Below, piece after piece: positions 1 through 5,697 of a DNA stretch of 10,087 bases; position 1 is the first letter of the stretch, and every line of letters starts with the position of its first letter. Position numbers and translations under genes: made by a program. This DNA comes from RFPI01 sp964398195 (GTDB taxonomy: Bacteria > Pseudomonadota > Gammaproteobacteria > Burkholderiales > Methylophilaceae), in the NCBI GenBank assembly GCA_964398195.1, contig CAYNLW010000038.1, positions 1-10,087 on the forward strand. Reading direction: 5' to 3'. The notes below the pieces were generated by a model. It saw only the letters and a list, made by a program, of their open reading frames with translations, made no database searches and had not been told where the DNA came from.

Positions 1-1287
1 GAGCTGGCCTATCCGATATTGAATTTTGATATTCCTTACATCACCTTTGGTCGTTTGCGCCCTGTGCATACCGGCGCGGTGATTTTTGGTTTTGGTGGTA
101 GCGCCTTATTTGCCACTTCCTATTATGTGGTACAGCGCACCTGTCAAACCCCGCTATTCAGCAAAGGGCTAGCCAATTTCACTTTCTGGGGTTGGCAAGC
201 GGTGATTGTGTTTGCTGCTTTGGGCGATGTCATGGGGCATACCCAAGGGCGCGAATACGCAGAAATGGAATGGCCGATAGACTTGTTGATTGAAGTGGTA
301 TGGGTGGCATATTTAATCGTATTTGTCGGCACTTTGATGAAGCGTAAACAGCCGCATATCTATGTGGCCAACTGGTTCTATTTGGCATTTATCTTAGCCA
401 CCGCTTTATTGCATACCTTTAACAATCTGGCCGTACCCGTCAGCTTGTTCTCTATGAAGTCATATAGCTTATTCTCTGGTGCACAAGACGCTATGACGCA
501 ATGGTGGTATGGCCACAATGCCGTGGGCTTCTTCTTGACTGCGGCTTTCTTGGGCATGATGTATTACTTTGTGCCTAAACAAGCTGGCCGTCCGGTGTAT
601 TCCTATCGCTTATCTGTGTTGCACTTCTGGGCATTGGTGTTTATGTATATGTGGGCAGGTGCCCACCACTTGCACTGGACCGCAATTCCAGACTGGACTT
701 CCACGTTAGCGGCGACCTTCTCGATTATGCTGTTATTGCCATCATGGGGCGGCATGGTCAACGGCATTCTGACCTTGTCTGGCGCGTGGGACAAAATGCG
801 TACCGACCCAATTATGCGTTTCTTGATTGTGGCCTTGTCCTTCTACGGCATGTCCACATTTGAAGGCCCTATGATGTCGCTGAAAGACGTCAATGCTTTA
901 TCCCACTACACAGACTGGACCATAGGCCATGTGCACTCAGGTGCTTTAGGTTGGGTGGCCATGGTGTCGTTTGGTAGCTTGTATCACTTAATTCCCAAAC
1001 TATGGAATACCCAAGTGCATAGCAATCGTTTAATCAATGTGCACTTCTGGTTAGCCACCATCGGTATCTTGCTGTATATCACCGCGATGTGGATCTCCGG
1101 CATTATGCAAGGCCTGATGTGGCGCGCCTTTGACGACTTTGGCAATCTGCAATACTCATTTATCGAGTCGGTCGCCGCCGCGCATAATCTGTATGTAATG
1201 CGCGCTATCGGTGGCTTATTCTTCCTCAGCGGTATGGTGGTCATGGTCTATAACATGACTAAAACCATACGCAATGGAAAGATTTAA
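1..1287 (+). CDS. ccoN: cbb3-type cytochrome c oxidase subunit I (CcoN), 5'-partial
   Basis: Catalytic haem-copper subunit of the high-affinity cbb3 oxidase, in the inner membrane; it reduces O2 to water and pumps protons. The frame is open to the window edge (first codons ELAYP...), so the start and some 45-60 residues are missing; 428 residues are visible. Counting from base 1, ligands match the family: His23 (PVHTGAV) for low-spin haem b, His172 (WYGHNAV) and His222-His223 (AGAHHLHW) for CuB, the tyrosine six residues before His222 as the cross-linked Tyr, and His310/His312 (GHVHSGALG) for haem b3 and haem b. Hydrophobic segments run throughout. The TTG at 19 is internal to the conserved N-terminal stretch and is not a plausible start. 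It is followed by a structured 100-bp gap and ccoO. The promoter, and any FNR-type site, would lie upstream of the window. Confidence 0.98.
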   Translation, partial: ELAYPILNFDIPYITFGRLRPVHTGAVIFGFGGSALFATSYYVVQRTCQTPLFSKGLANFTFWGWQAVIVFAALGDVMGHTQGREYAEMEWPIDLLIEVVWVAYLIVFVGTLMKRKQPHIYVANWFYLAFILATALLHTFNNLAVPVSLFSMKSYSLFSGAQDAMTQWWYGHNAVGFFLTAAFLGMMYYFVPKQAGRPVYSYRLSVLHFWALVFMYMWAGAHHLHWTAIPDWTSTLAATFSIMLLLPSWGGMVNGILTLSGAWDKMRTDPIMRFLIVALSFYGMSTFEGPMMSLKDVNALSHYTDWTIGHVHSGALGWVAMVSFGSLYHLIPKLWNTQVHSNRLINVHFWLATIGILLYITAMWISGIMQGLMWRAFDDFGNLQYSFIESVAAAHNLYVMRAIGGLFFLSGMVVMVYNMTKTIRNGKI

Positions 1288-1305
1288 GCACCAAGATTGA
1301 GCCAG

Positions 1306-1321
1306 CAAATGCGGGCATTTG
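1306..1321 (+). promoter_or_regulatory. stem-loop 1 in the ccoN-ccoO gap
   Basis: A perfect 7-bp inverted repeat, CAAATGC then GG then GCATTTG, lies 18 bases after the ccoN stop. With a realistic 4-base loop it forms a 6-bp stem. No T-run follows, so it does not look like an intrinsic terminator. A role in mRNA stability or processing is inference only. Confidence 0.45.
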
Positions 1322-1337
1322 ATTAGCAAATAAATGT

Positions 1338-1368
1338 GACTTAGGCGGCAAAACTTGCCGCTCAAGTC
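1338..1368 (+). promoter_or_regulatory. stem-loop 2 in the ccoN-ccoO gap
   Basis: GCGGCAA (1345-1351) pairs perfectly with TTGCCGC (1355-1361) across a 3-base loop. The stem continues outward through a G-U wobble and an A-C mismatch into GACTT (1338-1342) pairing with AAGTC (1364-1368). This gives a long hairpin ending about 20 bases before the ccoO ATG and 10 bases before its Shine-Dalgarno. There is no T-tract, so it is more likely a stability, processing or translation-control element than a terminator. Function is inferred. Confidence 0.55.
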
Positions 1369-1387
1369 GAGTAAAACTGGAGTTAGC

Positions 1388-2122
1388 ATGAAACACGACA
1401 ATATTGAACGTAACCTAGGCATCCTCCTAGTGCTTACCATGTTGGCCATCAGCGTTGGTGGTTTGGTTGAAATTGTGCCGTTATTTTTTATTAAAGAAAC
1501 GGTAGAAAAAGTCGATGGTGTGCGTCCTTATACGCCGCTAGAGTTGCGTGGTCGCGATATCTATATCCGTGAGGGTTGTTATCTTTGCCACTCACAAATG
1601 ATACGTCCGTTCCGTGACGAGGCCTTGCGTTACGGCCACTATTCCTTGGCTGCCGAGTCCAAATACGACCATCCTTTCCAATGGGGTTCTAAGCGTACTG
1701 GCCCAGATTTGGCGCGGGTGGGTGGCAAATATTCCAATGACTGGCATACCCAGCACTTAACTGCGCCACGTTCCTTGGTGCCGCAATCAGTGATGCCTAA
1801 CTATCCTTGGTTGGTCAAAACCGATTTGGATTACGCAGATATTCAAGCTCGTCTAAAAGCCTTGCGCGTGACGGGTGTGCCGTATTCTGCCAACCAAGCG
1901 GAATACCAACGCAATATCAAAGAGTTTGGCGAAGAAGTGGCGAAGAACTTGCATATTCCTGATGCAGAGAAGAATTTGTTAGAGCAGGCACAAACGGGCA
2001 ATTACGATACCAATCCAGATAAGTTAAGCGAGATGGACGCTTTGGTGGCTTATTTGCAGGTATTGGGCACCATGGTGGATTTCAAGAAGTACGACGATGA
2101 CTACTTCGTCAAATTCCGCTAG
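1388..2122 (+). CDS. ccoO: cbb3-type cytochrome c oxidase subunit II, mono-haem cytochrome c (CcoO)
   Basis: Membrane-anchored c-type cytochrome that passes electrons from CcoP to CcoN. The ATG at 1388 is chosen over upstream in-frame codons because GGAG at 1379-1382 sits at proper spacing and the protein then starts MKHDNIERN, typical of the family. The N-terminal anchor is at about residues 10-34. The haem motif is C64-x-x-C67-H68 (EGCYLCHSQM), followed by the conserved RPFRDE, RYGHYS, YDHPFQWGSKRTGPDL and DWH blocks. Met136 (SVMPNYPW) is the likely distal ligand. At 244 residues it is about 40 longer than well-known CcoO proteins of roughly 200 residues; the extra length lies mainly between residues 168 and 213, before the conserved EMDALVAYLQVLG tail, plus an acidic C-terminal extension. 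Second gene of ccoNOQP. Confidence 0.97.
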   Translation: MKHDNIERNLGILLVLTMLAISVGGLVEIVPLFFIKETVEKVDGVRPYTPLELRGRDIYIREGCYLCHSQMIRPFRDEALRYGHYSLAAESKYDHPFQWGSKRTGPDLARVGGKYSNDWHTQHLTAPRSLVPQSVMPNYPWLVKTDLDYADIQARLKALRVTGVPYSANQAEYQRNIKEFGEEVAKNLHIPDAEKNLLEQAQTGNYDTNPDKLSEMDALVAYLQVLGTMVDFKKYDDDYFVKFR

Positions 2123-2156
2123 GCCTTGCTGATAGCGTGTAGAAAGGAAATATGGC

Positions 2157-2324
2157 ATGGATTTATTGCTTTGGTTTACTAAGTTTGAGAATACCAAGCC
2201 TGTGGCATTGGTGATCTTTTTCGCGGTATTTTGTGCGGTGATCTTTTATTTGTATGGCAGTAAAAGCCGCAGTGAAAAGCTGGAATCTTACAAAAATATT
2301 CCCTTGCAAGATGATGACAATTAA
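2157..2324 (+). CDS. ccoQ: cbb3-type oxidase small subunit (CcoQ)
   Basis: A 55-residue single-pass membrane protein between ccoO and ccoP, the standard place for ccoQ. It has a hydrophobic helix at about residues 14-33 (PVALVIFFAVFCAVIFYLYG) followed by a charged tail (SKSRSEKLESYKNIPLQDDDN), the usual CcoQ plan. The ATG at 2157 is preceded by an AAGGA-type Shine-Dalgarno around 2144-2148. The neighbouring ATG at 2152 is in another frame that stops early. The gene begins 34 bases after ccoO and ends 11 bases before ccoP, indicating cotranscription. In other bacteria CcoQ stabilises the complex, notably the CcoP association. The sequence is poorly conserved across the family, so the call rests on size, topology and position. 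Confidence 0.9.
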   Translation: MDLLLWFTKFENTKPVALVIFFAVFCAVIFYLYGSKSRSEKLESYKNIPLQDDDN

Positions 2325-2335
2325 GTAGGAATGAA

Positions 2336-3280
2336 ATGATGAGTCAGGACAAAACAAATGTGAACAAAAAAACCACCGGTCACGTGTGGGATGATGATTT
2401 GGAAGAATTGACCAATCCGCTACCGATGTGGTGGATTTGGGGCTTCTATATCACTTGTGTATTCGCGCTGATTTACTGGTTGCTGTATCCCGCGTGGCCA
2501 GTGGCGGGCACTTATACCAAGGGCTTGCCTAGCTTGAATACCATTACTTATACCGCCAAGACAGTAGATGGCAAAGAAGTGCAGAAAACCACCCATTGGA
2601 ATATGCGCGCTAAGTTTATGGCCGAGATGAATGCCTTAAAAGCATCGCAAAAACAATGGTTCGACAAAGTTGCCTCAACCAGCTACGAAGCGGTTGCCAG
2701 CGATGCCGACTTAATGCAATTCGTCAACTCAGCAGGTAAACAATTATTTACCGATAACTGTATGCCCTGTCACCAAGCCGGCGGTCAGGGCAAGATAGGC
2801 ATTGCGCCCAACTTAATCGATGACTATTGGCAATATGGCGGTAGCTATGAATTGATCAACACCACCATCGTGGGCGGTCGTCATGGCAATATGCCAGCGT
2901 TTAAGCAAGTATTAAGCGCGCCAGAGCTTGAGCAAGTGGTTCACTATGTATTGAGCTTGTCCAGCGAGCCACACAACGCTGAATTGGCGAAAGCCGGTAA
3001 TGCTATTTTCCATGACCCTAAAGCAGGTTGTTATGTCTGTCATGGCGACGATGCCAAAGGCAAGATTGAGCTAGGCTCAGCCAACTTAACCGACAATATT
3101 TGGTTATGGGCTGATGTGGCAGGCGCTGCCAGCGAGAAAGAAAAAGTCGCCTTGCTGACTAACTTAATCAATGCTGGCGTGAATCGTGGCGTGATGCCCG
3201 CTTGGTCAGGTCGTCTTAGCGCCGATCAAATCAAGCTATTAACCGTGTATGTGCACGATAGCCTTGGTGGTGGTAAATAA
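2336..3280 (+). CDS. ccoP: cbb3-type cytochrome c oxidase subunit III, di-haem cytochrome c (CcoP)
   Basis: Di-haem electron-entry subunit with its haem domains facing the periplasm. The N-terminus carries the CcoP signature HVWDDDLEELTNPLPMWW followed by one membrane helix (about residues 31-52). Two cytochrome c domains follow: haem motif C142-x-x-C145-H146 (NCMPCHQ) with Met186 (HGNMPAF) as likely sixth ligand, and C232-x-x-C235-H236 (GCYVCHG) with Met287 (GVMPAW). The 314-residue length is usual for the family. Two adjacent ATGs (2336 and 2339) share the TAGGA at 2326-2330; spacing slightly favours 2339, so the first Met is uncertain. It is the last structural gene, and a strong terminator follows 40-70 bases downstream. 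Confidence 0.98.
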   Translation: MMSQDKTNVNKKTTGHVWDDDLEELTNPLPMWWIWGFYITCVFALIYWLLYPAWPVAGTYTKGLPSLNTITYTAKTVDGKEVQKTTHWNMRAKFMAEMNALKASQKQWFDKVASTSYEAVASDADLMQFVNSAGKQLFTDNCMPCHQAGGQGKIGIAPNLIDDYWQYGGSYELINTTIVGGRHGNMPAFKQVLSAPELEQVVHYVLSLSSEPHNAELAKAGNAIFHDPKAGCYVCHGDDAKGKIELGSANLTDNIWLWADVAGAASEKEKVALLTNLINAGVNRGVMPAWSGRLSADQIKLLTVYVHDSLGGGK

Positions 3281-3285
3281 TTAAT

Positions 3286-3308
3286 GCCGTGTGCCTGTTG
3301 CGCACGGC
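3286..3308 (+). terminator. GC-rich hairpin directly after ccoP
   Basis: GCCGTGTGC (3286-3294) pairs with GCGCACGGC (3300-3308) through 9 bp including one U-G wobble, with a 5-base CTGTT loop, starting 5 bases after the ccoP stop. It is followed by AAATTC rather than a T-run, so alone it is a weak terminator. It could protect the 3' end of the ccoNOQP message from exonucleases, or act together with the terminator just downstream. Confidence 0.5.
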
Positions 3309-3318
3309 AAATTCAATC

Positions 3319-3348
3319 AAGGCTTGCAAGCGATTGTGAGCCTTTTTT
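3319..3348 (+). terminator. Rho-independent terminator between ccoP and ccoG
   Basis: AAGGCTTGCAA (3319-3329) pairs with TTGTGAGCCTT (3334-3344) as an 11-bp stem with two G-U wobbles, closed by GCGA, a GNRA-type tetraloop. Six Ts (3343-3348) overlap and follow the stem. This is a textbook intrinsic terminator. It would end or reduce the structural ccoNOQP transcript before the assembly genes ccoGHI, so the latter need read-through or a promoter of their own. Confidence 0.85.
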
Positions 3349-3372
3349 GTTGATATGCTTGATGCAAGCGAT
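3322..3372 (+). repeat. imperfect direct repeat spanning terminator and ccoG leader
   Basis: GCTTGCAAGCGAT (3322-3334) recurs as GCTTGATGCAAGCGAT (3357-3372), identical except for three inserted bases (ATG). The first copy lies in the terminator stem and loop; the second forms a small GCTTG/CAAGC hairpin (3357-3369) just before the ccoG ATG. The exact shared block is the 10-mer TGCAAGCGAT at 3325 and 3363. It may be a local duplication or a chance match. Confidence 0.55.
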
Positions 3373-3377
3373 CTAGC

Positions 3378-4826
3378 ATGAAAGAAAGTCAGGTATTTAT
3401 GCAAGCCAGCAGTTCCGAAAAGCCGCTCTATCAAAAACATATTCCTATTGTTACCCGCTCAGTTAAAGGCAAATTCCGTAATTTTAAAACGCTGGTATTA
3501 CTGCTCGCCTATAGCGTTTTCTTCGCCTTACCTTGGTTGCCGTGGGCACGGCAAAGTGGGGCGCCACAAGCGATTTTGTTCGACCTTGATTCGCGTCGCT
3601 ATTTTATTTTTGACCTGATTGTTTATCCGCAAGATGTGTTTTGGCTGGCCATGTTGCTGTTTATCGCAGCGGCCTTTTTATTCTTTATCACCGGCTTAAT
3701 CGGGCGCGCTTGGTGCGGCTATTTCTGTTTTCAAACGCTATGGTCAGATTTGTTTATCTTTATCGAGCATTGCCTGCAAGGCGAGCGCCCAGCGCGCTTA
3801 AAGCTGCAGCAACAAGCTTGGGGACTGGAAAAGCTGGCCAAAGTGGGCGGTTCGCATGTGTTGATGCTATTGGTGTCGTTTTGGACGGCGGTGACGTTTT
3901 GTAGCTACTTTGCCTATACGCCACAATTTGTCAGCCAAGTGTTCAGCCTGCAAGCGCCGGCCGGCGGCTATCTAGCCATCGTGGTGCTGACCGCGACTAC
4001 CTATTTGGCAGGTGGTGTGGCGCGTGAGCAAATCTGTATGTATTTCTGCCCCTATGCCCGCTTCCAAGGGGTGATGTATGAGCCTGATACCTTGGCGGTC
4101 AGCTATGATGCGCGACGTGGCGAAGGGCAGGCGGGGCGTATGGCGCCTAAGCCGGGCTTAAAAACGCAGAGCGAGCGACAGGCGGCTGGGCATGGCGATT
4201 GTATTGATTGTGGCTTTTGCGTGCAGGTCTGTCCGACCGGCATCGATATCCGCAACGGTCTGCAATATCAATGTATTTCCTGTGGCCTATGTATAGACGC
4301 TTGCAACAATATTATGGATTCTATGGGCTATCCGCGTGGCCTGATACGCTATGACTCAGAAGCCAATTTAACTAGCCCGCAAATACAAAAGCCACATTTA
4401 AAATGGAAGCGCTTAAAAGTATTAGGCTATGCCGTGGCGCTCAGTTTAATGGTGGCTTTGCTGGTGTATAACATCGCCAATCGCAGCGATCATCAGGTCA
4501 CCGTCGAGCAAGTGCGCCAGCCATTGTATGTTACTTTATCCGATGGCACAGTGCGCAATCGTTATCTGATTCATATCGTCAATAAAACTGAACAAGACTT
4601 GCAGTATCAGCTGAGCGTGCAAGGTATTCCGCAACAGGCCATGGATTTGGGGCATATCAAGCAGATTAAAATCCGTGCCGGCAAAACGCTTAAGCTGAAT
4701 GTTAAAGTGGATTTGCCTGCCGAGTTAGCGGCAAAAACGCGCTATTTTAAATTTATTGTGCAGCCCTCTAATGGTGAACAAGCTATACAAGAACAGGTCA
4801 GTTTCAATAGTAAAATGCCGCGCTAG
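3378..4826 (+). CDS. ccoG: cbb3 oxidase accessory iron-sulfur membrane protein (CcoG, cupric reductase family)
   Basis: Polyferredoxin-like membrane protein; Rhodobacter CcoG has been shown to reduce Cu(II) to Cu(I) for cbb3 assembly. Helices lie near residues 38-55 (TLVLLLAYSVFFALPWLPW), 85-108, 154-174, 193-210 and 345-363. Two intramembrane CX3C pairs are visible, C113/C117 (WCGYFC) and C220/C224 (ICMYFCP). Two 4Fe-4S motifs follow: C275-x2-C278-x2-C281-x3-C285-P and C299-x2-C302-x2-C305-x3-C309, the second lacking the final proline. The C-terminus (about 367-482) is the periplasmic Ig-like FixG_C domain (RNRYLIHIVNKT). The 482-residue length is normal. The start is uncertain: the ATG at 3378 has no clear Shine-Dalgarno, while an in-frame ATG at 3399 (MQASSSEKPLYQKH) has AGG five bases upstream. 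First gene of ccoGHI, after the terminator. Confidence 0.95.
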   Translation: MKESQVFMQASSSEKPLYQKHIPIVTRSVKGKFRNFKTLVLLLAYSVFFALPWLPWARQSGAPQAILFDLDSRRYFIFDLIVYPQDVFWLAMLLFIAAAFLFFITGLIGRAWCGYFCFQTLWSDLFIFIEHCLQGERPARLKLQQQAWGLEKLAKVGGSHVLMLLVSFWTAVTFCSYFAYTPQFVSQVFSLQAPAGGYLAIVVLTATTYLAGGVAREQICMYFCPYARFQGVMYEPDTLAVSYDARRGEGQAGRMAPKPGLKTQSERQAAGHGDCIDCGFCVQVCPTGIDIRNGLQYQCISCGLCIDACNNIMDSMGYPRGLIRYDSEANLTSPQIQKPHLKWKRLKVLGYAVALSLMVALLVYNIANRSDHQVTVEQVRQPLYVTLSDGTVRNRYLIHIVNKTEQDLQYQLSVQGIPQQAMDLGHIKQIKIRAGKTLKLNVKVDLPAELAAKTRYFKFIVQPSNGEQAIQEQVSFNSKMPR

Positions 4827-4862
4827 CAGTCTAGTGAACTTTGCTTAATCCCCTTCATTTTC

Positions 4863-4868
4863 GGAGAG
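4863..4868 (+). promoter_or_regulatory. ribosome binding site of ccoH
   Basis: GGAGAG lies 7 bases before TTG 4876 but 13 bases before the first ATG at 4882, and only 1 base before TTG 4870. Spacing therefore favours the TTG at 4876 as the ccoH start; the ATG at 4882 remains possible. Confidence 0.55.
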
Positions 4869-4875
4869 CTTGATA

Positions 4876-5697
4876 TTGAACATGCCATGGACCATGACAC
4901 AAACGCTATTCGGCGGCATGCTGTTGCTGATCGCGCTATTTTTTATCCTGCGGCGCTGTCGCGTGGCCTTGTATTGGGCAGGGGTGATGAGCGCGCTATT
5001 GGTGTTATTGGGCTATCTGCTATTGAGCCAGCAACATTGGCCGGGCGGTGATGTGCTGGCTATTCATCTGGTAGTGTATCTGGCCACCGCAGGGGTGTTG
5101 GTGGCGTTTAGCCAGATGCAGGCCAAACAAAACGCGATACCGCAGGGCAACGCGCGTCAGCCTAGCGCTATGCATTGGGCGCCCAAGTTGATTATCGGTT
5201 TCTTTGTTTTTCTAGCGCTGTTAAATGCGCTGTTATTAAGCCTTTCTATGAATGGCTTGCCCGCTGGCTTAAGCCAATTATTCTTGCCCAATGCCGCGCA
5301 AAAGCAGGTGAATACTGCATTCCCCGGGGTGATGCCGCATGATAAAAATAAATCTTATGAGCCACATCTTAATCAATTGGCCAAGCAACGCACGCTAGGT
5401 TGGACGGTGGATACTAGTGGCTTACAAACACTACGCCCAGGACAGCCCAGTCAAATCGCTATCCATATCAAAGATAAACAAGGCCAGCCGCTGACTGACG
5501 CGCAAGTGCGCTTGGATTTATGGCGTATCGCCGATAGTCGTGATGACCTAAGTTTGCCATTGAAACCGATCGCCCCTGGGCATTATGCCGCGCAATGGCA
5601 GCCGATTGCCGGGCGCTGGATGAGCTTGCTCAGCATACAGCGCGGCGACGATGAATATAGCGTGAAAGCCAGTATCAATATCAGCGCCGAGGAATAA
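4876..5697 (+). CDS. ccoH: FixH/CcoH family cbb3 assembly protein with extra N-terminal membrane module
   Basis: The C-terminal part (about residues 100-270) is FixH-like: one helix (104-124), then NKSYEPHLNQLAKQRTLGWTVD, a periplasmic beta-rich region with KDKQGQPLTDAQVRLDLWR, and HYAAQWQPIAGRWMSL. CcoH contacts the oxidase subunits during assembly and is usually about 150-180 residues. This one is 273 residues because about 95 N-terminal residues add three predicted helices (about 10-25, 31-51, 60-80) that I do not recognise. The start is taken as TTG 4876 from Shine-Dalgarno spacing; ATG 4882 is the alternative. The stop TAA is directly followed by the ccoI GTG with no intervening base, and that start's GAGGA signal lies inside the end of ccoH, so the two are translationally coupled. 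The FixH call is firm; the role of the N-terminal module is unknown. Confidence 0.88.
   Translation: MNMPWTMTQTLFGGMLLLIALFFILRRCRVALYWAGVMSALLVLLGYLLLSQQHWPGGDVLAIHLVVYLATAGVLVAFSQMQAKQNAIPQGNARQPSAMHWAPKLIIGFFVFLALLNALLLSLSMNGLPAGLSQLFLPNAAQKQVNTAFPGVMPHDKNKSYEPHLNQLAKQRTLGWTVDTSGLQTLRPGQPSQIAIHIKDKQGQPLTDAQVRLDLWRIADSRDDLSLPLKPIAPGHYAAQWQPIAGRWMSLLSIQRGDDEYSVKASINISAEE

Noticed and set aside
2152..2217. ATG at 2152 as a possible alternative start for ccoQ
   Set aside because: It is in a different frame that ends after about 20 codons; the frame from 2157 gives the expected single-helix CcoQ.
3350..3363. TTGAT-N4-TTGAT upstream of ccoG, resembling FNR/Anr half-sites
   Set aside because: An FNR box is an inverted repeat (TTGAT-N4-ATCAA). 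Here the halves are direct repeats, with only two of five bases of the second half matching, and they overlap the ccoG leader; no supported -10/-35 pair goes with them.
4827..4862. CTAG-N4-CTAG just after the ccoG stop (around 4824-4835) as a terminator hairpin
   Set aside because: The stem is only four base pairs with no T-run, and the ccoH Shine-Dalgarno follows directly; it is more likely chance.
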